From contig BFEA01000166.1 of the NCBI GenBank assembly GCA_003427395.1, forward strand, positions 2,290,227-2,318,555: a stretch of 28,329 bases of DNA, in the 5' to 3' direction. Shown here piece by piece: positions 1 through 8,982 of this stretch. The notes beneath the pieces were generated by a model that ran no database searches, was not told the DNA's origin, and saw only the letters and a list, made by a program, of their open reading frames with translations. The translations under genes were made by a program, and so were the position numbers. Positions within the stretch are counted from its first letter, which is position 1. Each line of letters begins with the position of its first letter. This DNA comes from Chara braunii. Lineage: Eukaryota; Streptophyta; Charophyceae; Charales; Characeae.

Positions 1-94
1 TTCCGTTTTTGATTCCGAGTTTTGGGCGGTACCGGTCGTTGCAAGGTGGGTGCCCCTCCCGACGGGGCGCGTATACGGGAAGCGCCGCGTCCGA

Positions 95-190
95 TAGCTG
101 GGCGAGGTACTGGTGGTTTCAATGCAGACCAAAGTTCGAATCCAGTGATATCTCATATCTCAAGGCTGTCGCCCTTTCGAAAAAATAAAA
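95..190 (+). repeat. Degenerate tRNA-headed SINE copy (family S1)
   Basis: An A-box-like stretch (TAGCTGGGCGAGG, about 98) is followed by a strong B-box-like word (AGTTCGAATCC, about 133). The 3' part reads CTCAAGGCTGTCGCC and runs into an A-rich end. The same word occurs in the intact S1 copy at 10203-10396. The 5' boundary is unclear and no target duplication is visible. Confidence 0.5.
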
Positions 191-228
191 CAGCCAATGC
201 ACCCCAACGACATAATTCAGCCTTTTTG

Positions 229-272
229 TGTCACACCCTTGAACTNTTGAGATGCAGACCTGAGATTGAGCA
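229..272 (+). repeat. SINE S1 fragment
   Basis: The stretch around CACCCTTGAACT, with CAGACCTGAG, matches the middle of the S1 copy at 10226-10270. The usual A and B boxes are incomplete. It is a short relic followed by a C-run and then a T-run (about 287-304). Confidence 0.4.
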
Positions 273-312
273 TTCCCCCCCACAGTTTTTTTTTTTTTTT
301 TTTTCCTTTTCT

Positions 313-453
313 TCCGGAAAATACAGGGGTTCTGGACAGAGATCCGGACGGGTTCCGGACCGGTCTGGATCTTCCGGAATATTCCGGTTTTCCGGAAGTC
401 CAGATGGGGCCGAGAAGTCCGGAGTCCGGGGTCCGGATTCGGTCCGGTCCGGC
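313..453. repeat. Cluster of TCCGG/TCCGGA words
   Basis: Eleven TCCGG words, seven of them the palindrome TCCGGA, occur in about 140 bases directly after a T-run. Spacing is irregular, so this is not a simple tandem repeat. It resembles the element-specific word arrays seen at 985-1070, 4515-4612 and 16553-16618, but no matching second end is visible here. Confidence 0.6.
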
Positions 454-459
454 GTAGCT

Positions 460-717
460 ATGGTAGAAACTGCAGCAGCGGAAACTGAAGCAGTGGAAAC
501 TGGAGCAATGGAGACTGCATCAGTGGACACTGCAGCGGTGGAAACCGCAACAGTGGACACTGCAGCAGTGGAAACTGGAGCAGTGGAAACTGCAGTGGTG
601 GATACTGCAGCAGTGGAAACCGCAACAGTGGACACTGTAGCAGTGAAAACTGCAGGAGTGGAGACTCCAACAGTGGACACTGCAGGAGTGGAAACTGCGG
701 TAGCAGCAGATGAGTAA
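460..717 (+). CDS. Open frame of 16 pentapeptide repeats (15-bp minisatellite)
   Basis: An ATG at 460 opens an 85-codon frame ending in TAA at 715-717. About 80 residues are sixteen pentapeptides of the type V-E/D-T-A-x; it ends A-A-D-E. The DNA is a 15-bp minisatellite, and because 15 is a multiple of three, all frames of such an array tend to stay open. Openness is therefore weak evidence of coding. Glu and Asp alternate by GAA/GAC changes. It does not match the classical pentapeptide-repeat (A-D/N-L-x-x) fold. No signal peptide, splice site or neighbouring gene supports it. The repeat array is certain; coding is doubtful. Confidence 0.25.
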   Translation: MVETAAAETEAVETGAMETASVDTAAVETATVDTAAVETGAVETAVVDTAAVETATVDTVAVKTAGVETPTVDTAGVETAVAADE

Positions 718-970
718 GTAGGGGCAGGACGAGAGCATCATGGGGGCGAAGAAGAAATAGGATGATACAAGGACCATCGCAACATGCGTCGGAACCACTG
801 AGAGAGACGCGTCAAATGTGTAGGATAGCGACGTTGGCGGGAGCGCATGTAGCAGGTCCACCCCTTAGCAAGGGTTGGTGGGGAATGCCCATGTAAAAGC
901 ATACGACGAGTAAGTGTTGTTGCCGCAGTTCGAAAGTCCTGCCAATTGTTACAGATTTGTTCATATATGT
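718..970. other. No recognisable feature
   Basis: Mixed-composition sequence with only short frames. I see no repeat, RNA or protein signature here. Confidence 0.5.
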
Positions 971-1092
971 CTAAGGTTGCCAACGTTCGGGACGGGCCGA
1001 ACCCCCGAATGTTCGGCACCCTCTCTCAATGCGTTCGGCCGTTCAGTCGAACGCGGATCCCCCCCGGGCCCCCCCCCCCCCCCAAAAAAAAA
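971..1092 (+). mobile_element. Left end of candidate element X1, CCGAACG-rich
   Basis: The sequence begins AAGGTTGCCA, then carries many CCGAAC/GTTCGG words (about 988-1055), a C-run and an A-run. An inverted counterpart lies at 4505-4622 and ends CTGGCAACCCTG. The pair could be the terminal and subterminal repeats of a roughly 3.65-kb element. The GGTTGCCA start recalls hAT-type ends (family knowledge), but no clean 8-bp target duplication is visible. Confidence 0.45.
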
Positions 1093-1215
1093 AAAAAAAA
1101 AAACGAATTCCAAAAAATATGAAAAACATATATGTTATGCATAAGAATAAACTAAACAACATTTTCCTCAATGTTACATGCAAATTCCTTACCAAATTTG
1201 AAATAAAAATCGAAC
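1093..1215 (-). repeat. AT-rich dispersed repeat R4, copy 1
   Basis: On the minus strand this reads through words such as GTTTATTC and TATGCATAACATA. It matches the repeats at 15712-15810 and 28190-28310, all with an A/T homopolymer at the same end. Function unknown. Confidence 0.55.
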
Positions 1216-1500
1216 ACTAAAAATAAATAATAATAATGAAAATTAGAAAAAATCAAACGAGAATGAAATTATTGAGTGGGGGAGCACGTTTTTGACATCG
1301 CGATTTTTCTTTTTTTTTTGGCTGTGACAATGCTATGAAAATTTATATATGTGTATCTTACATAATAGAGAATCTACAAATAAAGTTTGAAAAATAATAT
1401 TTTTTTTCATGCCCCGAAATAAAAGAAAAACAAAAAGTGAAAAGAGAAAAAGAACTTTTTATTATTATTATTATTTTTTTAATTTTAAACTTCGTATACA
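1216..1500. other. AT-rich stretch without features
   Basis: Low-complexity A/T sequence with a short TTA run near 1460. No gene or structured RNA is visible. Confidence 0.5.
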
Positions 1501-2500
1501 GGAAGCCTACTTAATGAGGTGGTAAAAGCATCCCCGCTAAGTAGGCCCCAACGTTGAAGACTCCATCTATTGGTGGGGAGCAACCCCTGCTGGAAATCGC
1601 ATCCAGCGTCCCTGTACAATGATGTAAATGTATGAGTTGGAAATCGGGTCCAGCGTCCCTATACAAAGATGTTTTGATATCAGATACTACCTATGTATGC
1701 TCATCAACCAATATATGTCAGAAGATGGGAAAACCCTGTCCATTTGATCAACAATTTCTTATCCACAGACTAAGGCATCAAGCCTAATCCTACCTATCAG
1801 ACGAGGAAACGAAACCCTGCTTTTGATATGATGTGTGCAAACTGGAGATCAGAGCAATCAAGTCCAGCGCCACTAAACAATGTGTTGTAGATCAACCGGA
1901 AATCGGGCCCAGCTCCCCTATGCAGTAGTATGTGTATATATTCATCAATATATGACCCATGAAGGAAGAGCCTCATCTACCCTATACTCCATTATCTACC
2001 ATGAAATCACTATGAGACGCAAGAAGAGAGAACCCTATGTAACCAACCTCCTTCCATTATCTACTATAATCCCTAAACGGGTATGATGGGTGTGATCTGG
2101 AAGTCAGGCCCAGCGTCCCTATACACTGATGTGTGCAGACGTCTATATGTACATACAATCCAATCTGTATGTAATCGTTGGGTAGAGGCATTGATTACTT
2201 CCCTACACTAGGGAAGGATTGACCTCCTGCCCATGGAGTATGAACGCGGCAAAAAGGTAACAAGAAAAATCTTCGTCGATCTCCCCACCAAAGAACCAAA
2301 TCAAAACGCATACCCTAAACCGCCGACGTCCTCGTAAGGGCCAATCAACACCCCTATGTTGAGGGCCGACCCACCCCAGTCAACGAGGGGGAGATCATTC
2401 ATCCTATTATGTAGTATTTTCCTAACGAAAAGCATGGTAGCAGAGGCATTGATGACCTTCCCGCGATAGGGAAGGATTGGCCTCCTGCCTTATTATGAGA
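1501..2500 (-). repeat. Cluster of partial S2-type retroposon copies
   Basis: The word block CTGGAAATCGGGTCCAGCGT recurs in variant form near 1590, 1637, 1899 and 2098. CCATCTATTGGTGGGGAGC at about 1563 is the inverse of the S2 body seen at 25180-25200. The pair of blocks at about 2180 and 2440 (GAGGCATTGAT, AGGGAAGGATTG, CCTCCTGCC) resembles the upstream part of S2. Boundaries cannot be set by eye. Confidence 0.4.
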
Positions 2501-2674
2501 ATCCTCCTCCCCAACCAGCACATTGAATCATCAAGCTCATCGCAATCAGGTCAGACAGACAAGGCCGCGACCTATCCACCCCCTCCTTGATTGAGGTTGA
2601 TTGAGGTTGCGGACCGGGCAACCCCGATCAACCAAGGGGGCAGCGACTCTCAACTATCCGATCCCCACCCGATG

Positions 2675-2973
2675 CTAGCAAAGGAGGAACACTAGATCAT
2701 ACAGTTTGGGGGGGGAGAGAAGTAGCAAACCATTTCTTCCATTTCTGCCAACCCCAAACCCTTCCCTATCCATGTCAGCCGATCCCCGCCTCTGTCCCCC
2801 AGTACAAATGATGAAAGCGGATACACGAGCATTGCTGCTGGCGCGATCCCCGCTGTTGTTGATGAAACTGTCGTTGATGCGACCATCATTGATGAAAATG
2901 TCGTAATAGTTGTCATTGTTGTTGTTGTTATCGTCGTCATCGTCGTCATCGTCGTCGTCGTCGTCGTTGTTGT

Positions 2974-3043
<70 letters not shown>

Positions 3044-3657
3044 GCTGTTGTAATCGTTGTTGATCTTGTTTTTGTTGGAATAATCCCTGTCTGCGTCTGC
3101 CGATCCCCGCCCCTCTCCCCCCGTACAGGTGATAAAAGTTGATAGGCAAACCTTACTAGTACCGAGCTTGCCGCTGACGCAATCCCCGCTATCGTCGATG
3201 AAACTGTCGTTGATGCGACCATCTTTGATGAAGCTGTCGTTATAGATATCATTGTTGTTGTTGTTATTGTTATCGCAGTTACCTTTCTCGGCCTCGTCAC
3301 CTCTTCCACTCCCTCCCCGTCCGCTGTCGTGCTTGTTGTCCAGTCTATCATCCCATCTGTCATCCTTCACACCCATCTCGCCCCTCTCCTGCCTTTGCTC
3401 CAACAGGTCGCATAGATCACACTTTCCCATCATGTCCGTCGCCCGCGTCCCGTAGATGTTAGCTTCGAGCTGAGGATCCGGCCCCTCCTCCAGCCCCCAC
3501 CCGATATCCCACCCACGGCTCGTCTCACTTTCGGTTGTCACCGCGGCTGCCGCCGTTGCCATCAGCCCCAACTCCACCTCCCACTCGCCCGCATCATCAC
3601 GGGCATATTCCCTGTCAGCATGATCTCCACTGCACTGATGAGGCTGGGTGATGTTGC

Positions 3658-3714
<57 letters not shown>

Positions 3715-3859
3715 CGTCGTTGTTGTTGTTGTTGTCGTTGTTATTGCTGTTGTCCCTGACATCGTTCTTTCCCAGTTCCACCATTGGAGCCATCAGCCCT
3801 ACCTCCTCCCCCCCACTCGCCAGCATCAGGAGATGTTGTTCTCGGTATCTTTGCTGCAA
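2675..3859 (-). CDS. Asn/Asp-rich low-complexity protein, partial
   Basis: A 394-codon open frame with no recognisable domain. It contains two long Asn/Asp tracts encoded by (GTT)n on the plus strand and a pure Asp run. A module G-R-I-N-D-S-F-I followed by S-G-D and C-T-G-G is present twice, so the frame grew by internal duplication. A second module, D-A-G-E-W-E-V-E-L-G-L-M, recurs near its start and at the end of the neighbouring frame 3912-4427, suggesting both belong to one gene. They are in different frames, so an intron or frameshift would be needed between them. The frame begins with TTG, so the true start or splice acceptor is unknown. It sits inside candidate element X1. Triplet expansions alone can keep frames open, so coding is only moderately supported. 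Confidence 0.35.
2910..3062. repeat. (TTG)n / (TCG)n trinucleotide array
   Basis: A long GTT array with interspersed GTC triplets. It encodes the downstream Asn/Asp tract of the minus-strand frame. Confidence 0.9.
3649..3750. repeat. (TTG)n trinucleotide array
   Basis: An almost pure TTG array with three interruptions by TCG. It encodes the upstream Asn tract of the same minus-strand frame. Confidence 0.9.
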
Positions 3860-3911
3860 TCACTTTTTGAACTGTTGACGTCACCGGTACTATCACCATT
3901 ACCACCTGCCC

Positions 3912-4427
3912 TCACTCCACTTCCAACCCTCCTGCGTCACCAAGGCCATATTCCCACTCGCTACCCTGACAATCGCTTTCAAATTCGCACTCCTTACATA
4001 CGGAATTGATGGTTGCAAAGTAGCCAACGGCATCTTCATCATCCTGCTCACCAGTTTCGCAGCCGACGACTTCTTCTCGATTCTGCTCATCATCACCGCT
4101 TACCCCATCCACGTAGACTGCGCAGAGATTTGCAAAGTAATTGAGCGCATCCACCTCGTCTCGCCCATCTTCCTCTCCATGCCAGACGTCATCATGAATG
4201 TCAAAGCCGATGGCGTCTTCTTCATCCTGCTCGTCATCACCACTCACCCCATCCACGTAGACTGCGGTAAGATTTGCAAAGTAATTGAGCGCATCCACCT
4301 CATCTCGCCCATCTTCCTCTCCATCCCAGACATCATCATGGCGTCTTAGTGAGTGGGCAAGCATGTTTTGACACCACCATCTTTGAGGATTTTTTTTTTT
4401 TTTTTTGGAAGGACAGAATGGGTTCAA
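3912..4427 (-). CDS. Acidic repeat protein, partial exon candidate
   Basis: A 171-codon frame rich in Asp and Glu, with two tandem 48-residue units. Each has the order H-D-D-V-W, G-E-E-D-G-R-D-E-V-D-A, L-N-Y-F-A-N-L, then Y-V-D-G-V-S-G-D-D-E-Q. The two DNA copies (144-bp period) differ in eight codons over 39 compared: six synonymous and two not (Asp/His, Thr/Cys). That pattern supports real translation in this frame. The C-terminal part adds a Cys-containing segment and the G-D-A-G module shared with 2675-3859. The N-terminal residues come from a poly-T tract and are probably not coding. No known family recognised. It lies just inside the right end of candidate element X1, so it could be a host gene or captured cargo. 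Confidence 0.45.
   Translation of the reverse strand: MNPFCPSKKKKKNPQRWWCQNMLAHSLRRHDDVWDGEEDGRDEVDALNYFANLTAVYVDGVSGDDEQDEEDAIGFDIHDDVWHGEEDGRDEVDALNYFANLCAVYVDGVSGDDEQNREEVVGCETGEQDDEDAVGYFATINSVCKECEFESDCQGSEWEYGLGDAGGLEVE
4082..4345. repeat. 144-bp tandem duplication
   Basis: Two copies, aligned by CCATCCACGTAGACTGCG at about 4104 and 4248. The spacing is exactly 144 bases (48 codons). The duplication lies within the minus-strand frame 3912-4427. Confidence 0.9.
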
Positions 4428-4504
4428 AATTAAGTGGGAGATACCTTACATCACAAAGAACTCACAATTTTTTTTTCAGAAACAAATAATAATATTTAGG
4501 TGCC

Positions 4505-4622
4505 AAAATATTTTTTTGCGGGGTCCGAACCCCTTCAAGTTTGGGCTCCGTACGGGGACCCGAACGCCCGAACGTTCGGGGGTCAGCTTAGGGGCCTCCG
4601 TACGTTCGGCCTGGCAACCCTG
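4505..4622 (-). mobile_element. Right end of candidate element X1, CCGAACG-rich
   Basis: It carries GTCCGAACC, CGAACGCCCGAACGTTCGGG and CGTTCGGCC, and ends CTGGCAACCCTG. It is arranged as the inverse of 971-1092. Similarity between the ends is in word content and the outer TTGCCA block, not base by base. Confidence 0.45.
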
Positions 4623-5590
4623 AATATATATTTTTGTGTGATCTATTTTAAAGTGCATCTGTGCCTTGTGCTTGCCTGAGTACAAGTCTTGATCCGTGCG
4701 CTAACTCTGTTAGCCAGGTGTGTGTGGCTGTGCCTGTGACACGGATGAGGTAACGGTAGAGAGAGATGGCCAAGGGCAGGACTGAAATGAAGCGGTAGGA
4801 CATTGGGGGTGGTTTAGCGCCCTGGGACATAAGTAGAATTTGATAGGGACCTGTTATGGATTTTCCAGCAGTTATTTGGGCCTGGAAAGGTCCGATAGCT
4901 TACTGGTAGGTCCAGGGCCTGACTTTAGGCGGGTAGTAATCTCGGTTCAGGGGGCCTATAGGGAGATTTCAATACGCAGTGATGTTCCAGCCAAAAGGAG
5001 GGAACATCCGGTAGGTGTAGTGCACCCAATCGAGGCACGTGCAGGCTGGATTGCCCGGCCAAGAGGTGTCGGAGGCCGAGCAAGCGAAGTATATCATTTA
5101 GTGCAATCATGAGCAGTGTGCTCATTCACCCGGCAGTCATGCTGCCGCCCTGCAAAAAGGGAGAAGTGGCGGAGCTCCTGGAGGAAGTACGTGGAGTTGG
5201 AGGGTGATGAAGAGGACCTCCGCGGCTATGGAAGTGTAGTAGGGAGAGATGTGGAGGTTGTCCTAGGCTATGGAGGTGAGGGAGAAGGACCTCCAGCTAG
5301 GCTATGGAGGATGGAGGAGCAGCAGAGGTTGACCTTTGGCTATGGTGGACTTGCGCATCTTCATGTCCAAGATTGGTGCTGCATCAGGAAGGCCTCTGAA
5401 GAGGCACCAGTGGGCTATGGACTTCATCCTGTAGTCAGATGCAAGCACCAACCTCTGACCTCCGACCTCCGTGGCGGAGGTCAATGGGGATGGCTCTGTG
5501 CAATGCTGGCTGGCAGTAATCTGAGAGGTTTAGGACGTCAAAGGGGATGGCTCTGTGCAATGCTGGCAGTAATCTGACATTGATTCTGGC
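4623..5590. other. Intergenic stretch with degenerate short repeats
   Basis: No gene is evident. At about 5210-5440 the words GGCTATGGA and GAGGTTG recur at irregular intervals, a decayed minisatellite. At 5484-5522 and 5539-5577 the block GGGGATGGCTCTGTGCAATG, followed by GCAGTAATCTGA, is repeated directly. Confidence 0.5.
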
Positions 5591-6108
5591 TTTTTTTTTT
5601 CCCTTTTCTTTTTCTTTTTCTTTTTCTTCCCCCCCCCTCTCTAAATATAAAAGGTTAATTCACTTAAGCCAAACCAATTCAATTACCTGTCGAATGTGGA
5701 CAGGAAGGCCTTTCAGCCCTTTTTTATTGTCATTATAGTAGTATTACGGGGAATACCCCGTAGTAGCCACACCGGTGCTCAAGCCTCCAACGAGGGAACA
5801 TGCGGGAGCTGCACCCACCAGCAGGTGCGATACCTGCTACAGCAGGTGGCCGATACCGGCCAGGGGTCAGCCGGTAACATCAGGACGGAGCTTCTTCGAT
5901 GGGCCAGTCACTGTGCCTCCCCTCCGGTCCCCTCCCCCTATGAACATCAGCATGTCAGCTCAATGCCACTCGGGGGCACCAACGGCATATCTCTAGGTGG
6001 CGGGCACCGAGCTTGCCCAGGGAGGTACATAAGGCCAATGGGGGGATTGAACCCAAGACCTCCTGAATGTCACATGCGTGCCTTACCAACTGAGCTAGGC
6101 CGCTGGCT
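5591..6108 (-). mobile_element. tRNA-headed SINE (family S1b) with pyrimidine-strand tail
   Basis: On the minus strand it begins with a tRNA-like head: A box TAGCTCAGTTGG (about 6085-6096) and B box GGGTTCAATCCCC (about 6043-6055). A GC-rich body follows, then a long A/G-rich tail, seen on the plus strand as T/C at 5592-5640. ATTCTGGCT flanks both sides (about 5582-5590 and 6110-6118) as a likely 9-bp target duplication. The head does not fold as a complete tRNA, so this is a SINE and not a tRNA gene. Relatives are at 15470-15605 and a fragment at 6275-6307. Confidence 0.7.
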
Positions 6109-7000
6109 TATTCTGGCTCTTCATTTTATTTTATTTTTCGTTAAACTTCGTTTGTTCCTTCTCAAAAAGTAAACCATCTTTGCGCCAAGCTGGAACAGTA
6201 CTGTGTCCGATTTGTTGAAAGCATTCAGATTGTGTTTGTTGAAAGCATTCACACACTGCTGCAGAGATGAAGCTCGGTCCTGATGCTACCGGCTGACCCC
6301 TGGCCGGATGAGTTGATGTGGGGAAAGATGATGGAGACCAGTTGAGGCAGAGATGGCGTCGGTTCCGGCTTGTGTTTGTTGAAAGCATTCACACACTGCC
6401 GCAGTACATGCCCAGTACTGTGTCCGATCTTCTTCGTACCTTAGGGCCACAGGAGAGCTTTCCAGTATGAACAGTAGAGGCCAAAGTAGTGAACCGATAG
6501 GATAAGACCGGTAGGAACAGTGGAGGTCTCTAGTAGTCAGTGGGTAGGGAGCCGCCTCGCGTATCCACTCCTGGTCCAGTTGCAGCCCAGTCCCAGGAAA
6601 GGTCCACAACAGACTGTATCTCTGTGGGCCGCAGCACACCCTGGCAGGAGAGGGTAAGGACTCACATGGGAGGAGGCATGCAAATGCACAAAATGAAGTG
6701 CCAAAATCTGCCTTTCTTCGGTTCTGGCATATGCAGAAGCGGTGCTGCATTACTGGGGGCCAAGATCTTGAAGCATGAACACTACCTGGCTGGGTGCCAT
6801 AGCTGTAGTAGAGCACCGCAGAGAGAGAGGGAGAGCAGTGACAACATTCAGAGAGTGATCGCAGGGACCTGTGTGCAGCTATAGGTAGGCGCGCGCGCGC
6901 GAGCGAGAGAGTTGTTGCAGGACCTGTGGCCGCTGCTGCAGCTGCTACTGCCGGTGTTTCTACTGCTCCTCCTGCTATGACCACCACTGCCGCTGCGTCT
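6109..7000. other. No gene; scattered direct repeats and an S1b fragment
   Basis: TGTTTGTTGAAAGCATTCA occurs near 6235 and 6374, and CAGTACTGTGTCCGAT near 6195 and 6414. At about 6275-6307 a piece of the S1b body lies on the plus strand (CCGGCTGACCCCTGGCCGG). A short (CG)n run is at about 6889-6901. Open frames here look accidental. Confidence 0.45.
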
Positions 7001-7008
7001 GATAGGAC

Positions 7009-7129
7009 CACTGCCACTTTAGCTGTTATAAAAATGCCCAGTCATTATCGCTGTATCTGGAATGAAAGTTGCCCCAAATACAGGGATAATGACCGGGCGT
7101 TCTACTCTAGTGAAGACGGTAGTCATGTC
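7009..7129. mobile_element. TA-flanked MITE, family M1, copy a
   Basis: The right end reads GGGCGTTCTACTCTAGTGAAGACGG followed by TA. The centre has GCCCAGTCATTATCGCTGTAT opposed to ATACAGGGATAATGACCGGGC, the hallmark of the M1 copies at 20364-20578. The left terminus is degraded, so that boundary is approximate. Confidence 0.7.
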
Positions 7130-7225
7130 TCCTGCTTGTGCTGCATCTGCTACGATTGGCTGCTGTTGCTATTAGCCTATTGCGTCTGCAGGTGCCTACT
7201 ATTTCCCGCTGCTGCGGCAACTGCT

Positions 7226-7293
7226 AGCCTTCTGTTGCTGGTCCTACCCCAATGGCTCGCAGCCTTCTGTTGCTGGTCCTACCCCAATGGCTC
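7226..7293. repeat. 35-bp tandem duplication
   Basis: Two 33-base identical blocks beginning AGCCTTCTGTTGCTGG, at 7226 and 7261. Confidence 0.9.
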
Positions 7294-7354
7294 TTGCTAC
7301 ATCTGCTGCCATTGATGTTGTCGTCTGCTTTTATTGCTGCTAGTTGAACTGCTG

Positions 7355-8440
7355 TTCCTTTTGCAAGGAAAATGAGTGAAAGCGATAGACAGAAAACCAA
7401 AGGATGACACGCATAAATCGAGAAATGGTCCAAATTTAAAAAAAGAAAAAGAAAAAGAAAACCAAATTGCAATATCACGTTGAAGACCAGGTAGTCGTGT
7501 ACCAAGCAGAAAGCACAGTACACGGAGATACAAGCCAAATAAGAGCAATACAATGAACTCAAATGTCAATGAGAGCATACTCTCGCCACCACCAACGATG
7601 TATCCAACGCCGCCCTTCTTGATTGACGCTCAGCGCCCAGCCTATCCTACTCAGCACCTACTCTAGCCTACACTACAATATGAAACAGTGGTCGCTTCAA
7701 GCTGAAGACCAATATACGTGACAGAGTTGCCAATGCAGTCTGCCACATACACCAGGTACTTGCCTCAACCTCACCCCTTCCTCTCCCAGTGTGCGCCCTT
7801 ACACCGGAAGACCATCATCGCCCACACCAGCCTGCGCCCATGCAGCCCGGCTATGGCTGCCGTGTGCCCGCTGCCTCTGCAGCACCCTACACCACCATGC
7901 ACTAGCGAAGTCTCGCATGTGCCCTCCAGCCTGACTTCCTAGCGGCCTCCCAGCGCTATGATCCAGCAGCGCTACAGCGTAGATCTCACAGGCCAGGATG
8001 TGCTCTCTGGCACAGGGCGCTTTCCTATATGGAAAGTGCTGCGCCCTGGGGGCTAAGTGACCTCTAGCCTGGCATTGGGCCCCAGTATCTGCGCCCAGGC
8101 CCATTCAGATAGCGGCCTGGGACTGGAGCAGTTAGGCTGCGCCCTGCTGAGCAATGTGGCTGCTGTCACTCACTGCCTTCTCGTTGGCCGATAGGTCACT
8201 TGCCACGTCGCTGCCTGGACTCTCATGGGTTGAGAAGACTCTGGCCTCGTCGCAAGCTGGGTGAGCCCAGAGGCTCAGCATGTCGTGCACCCACTGGGTG
8301 TGGCCATTGTAACCAACTGGCTCGTGGAAACTGTCTGGCGCCCCCCACATGCAGAAATGACAAAAATGAGGCCTCATGTCGGAATGCAGGCCTGCCTTCA
8401 CTTAGGACGGGCACGGAGCTTGCTGGGGGCCCCTTGTCCG
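7355..8440 (+). repeat. Unrecognised ~1-kb dispersed repeat R5, copy 1
   Basis: Shares ordered landmarks with 25455-26460: TGCAAGGAAA, AAATTGCAAYATCAC, CTAGCCTACACTA, the palindromic CTTTCCTATATGGAAAG, CAGATAGCGG, CCTGGGAC, and a block ending GGGCAC. It has no coherent frame, visible LTR or TIR. Copy 1 was later hit by a U6-derived insertion at 7402-7455. The element type is unknown. Confidence 0.6.
7391..7466 (+). pseudogene. 5'-truncated U6 snRNA retropseudogene with TSD
   Basis: Bases 7400-7437 match the 3' end of plant U6 snRNA: AAGGATGACACGCATAAATC, then GAGAAATGGTCCAAATTT. An A/G-rich tail runs to 7455. The perfect 11-base duplication AGAAAACCAAA lies at 7391-7401 and 7456-7466. The same site in the other R5 copy, near 25500, has the flanks joined without the U6 piece, which acts as an empty-site control. 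5' truncation, an A-rich tail and a TSD are the marks of LINE-driven retroposition. It cannot make a functional U6 because the 5' stem, ACAGAGA box and AGC triad are absent. Confidence 0.85.
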
Positions 8441-8540
8441 TCGGGTGACGCGGCCAGGAAGGCCACTGCGAGGGCTCATTCCTCACACTTTTTTTTTTGT
8501 TTTGTTTTGTTTTTTTCTGTAAAAAATAAAATAAAAATAA

Positions 8541-8644
8541 TTTGGATCATTTCTCGATTTATGCATGTCATCCTTGCGCAGGGGCCATGGCGCTAATCTG
8601 CTCTCTCTGTATCTTTCCAATTTTAACAGATGTCCTGGAAGGAC
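8541..8644 (-). pseudogene. Full-length U6 snRNA-like pseudogene
   Basis: The minus strand carries the whole U6 order: a degenerate 5' stem-loop GTCCTTCCAGGAC, ATACAGAGA, AGATTAGC, CATGGCCCCTGCGCAAGGAT, GACATGCATAAATCGAG, AAATGATCC. Insertions of about four bases after ACAGAGA and two before CATGG disrupt the catalytic core spacing, and the conserved GGTCC near the 3' end reads GATCC. The 3' flank is T-rich, then A-rich on the minus strand. No plant upstream sequence element or TATA box is visible in the expected positions upstream (above 8644). I read it as a non-functional copy; no clear target duplication was found. Confidence 0.8.
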
Positions 8645-8739
8645 ACAAACTGCTGCTCCCTTTCTCATGATGATGATGATTTCTCTTTTTATTTTTTTTT
8701 CAAACGAAAAAAAGGTCTCCGTTCTATCATCAGTGGCGA

Positions 8740-8880
8740 GCTGTACCTGCTGGAAACCGGGCCCAGCATCCCAAGCACCACTGATTGATACTCACTCTGA
8801 AGAGTCTGAGACTCTGAACGCTTCCCCTCGTCACGACCCTGGGGATCCTGACAGCATTGATACTTACTTCCACAGGGAGG
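8740..8880 (-). repeat. Divergent S2 retroposon copy
   Basis: On the plus strand, CTGGAAACCGGGCCCAGCAT is the inverse of the S2 word ATGGACCCGTTTTCCAG. CAGCATTGAT and GGATTAACTG match the upstream S2 part at about 9664-9700. Confidence 0.4.
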
Positions 8881-8982
8881 ATTAACTGTCAGACAAGCCC
8901 ATAGTTTTAACTTTTAACTTAGACAATGCCCTTCTCATTCCTTTTCTTTCTTTCCTTTTTTTTTGTTTCTTTTTTTTTCACA

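Noticed and set aside
458-705. CRISPR-like array
   Set aside because: Continuous 15-bp units without spacers, in a eukaryotic context. The same holds for 17359-17437.
3620-4009. Long plus-strand frames of poly-Val, poly-Leu, and minus-strand poly-Thr or poly-Gln across the TTG arrays
   Set aside because: Trinucleotide arrays keep all frames open. Only the Asn frame links to repeated non-array modules.
971-4622. Firm hAT assignment of X1
   Set aside because: The outer word resembles hAT ends, but the flanks do not give a clean 8-bp duplication.
6040-6112. tRNA gene on the minus strand
   Set aside because: A and B boxes are good, but acceptor and anticodon stems do not form. The sequence continues into a SINE body.
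8541-8644. Functional U6 snRNA gene
   Set aside because: Insertions in the core, a changed GGTCC and no visible promoter elements.
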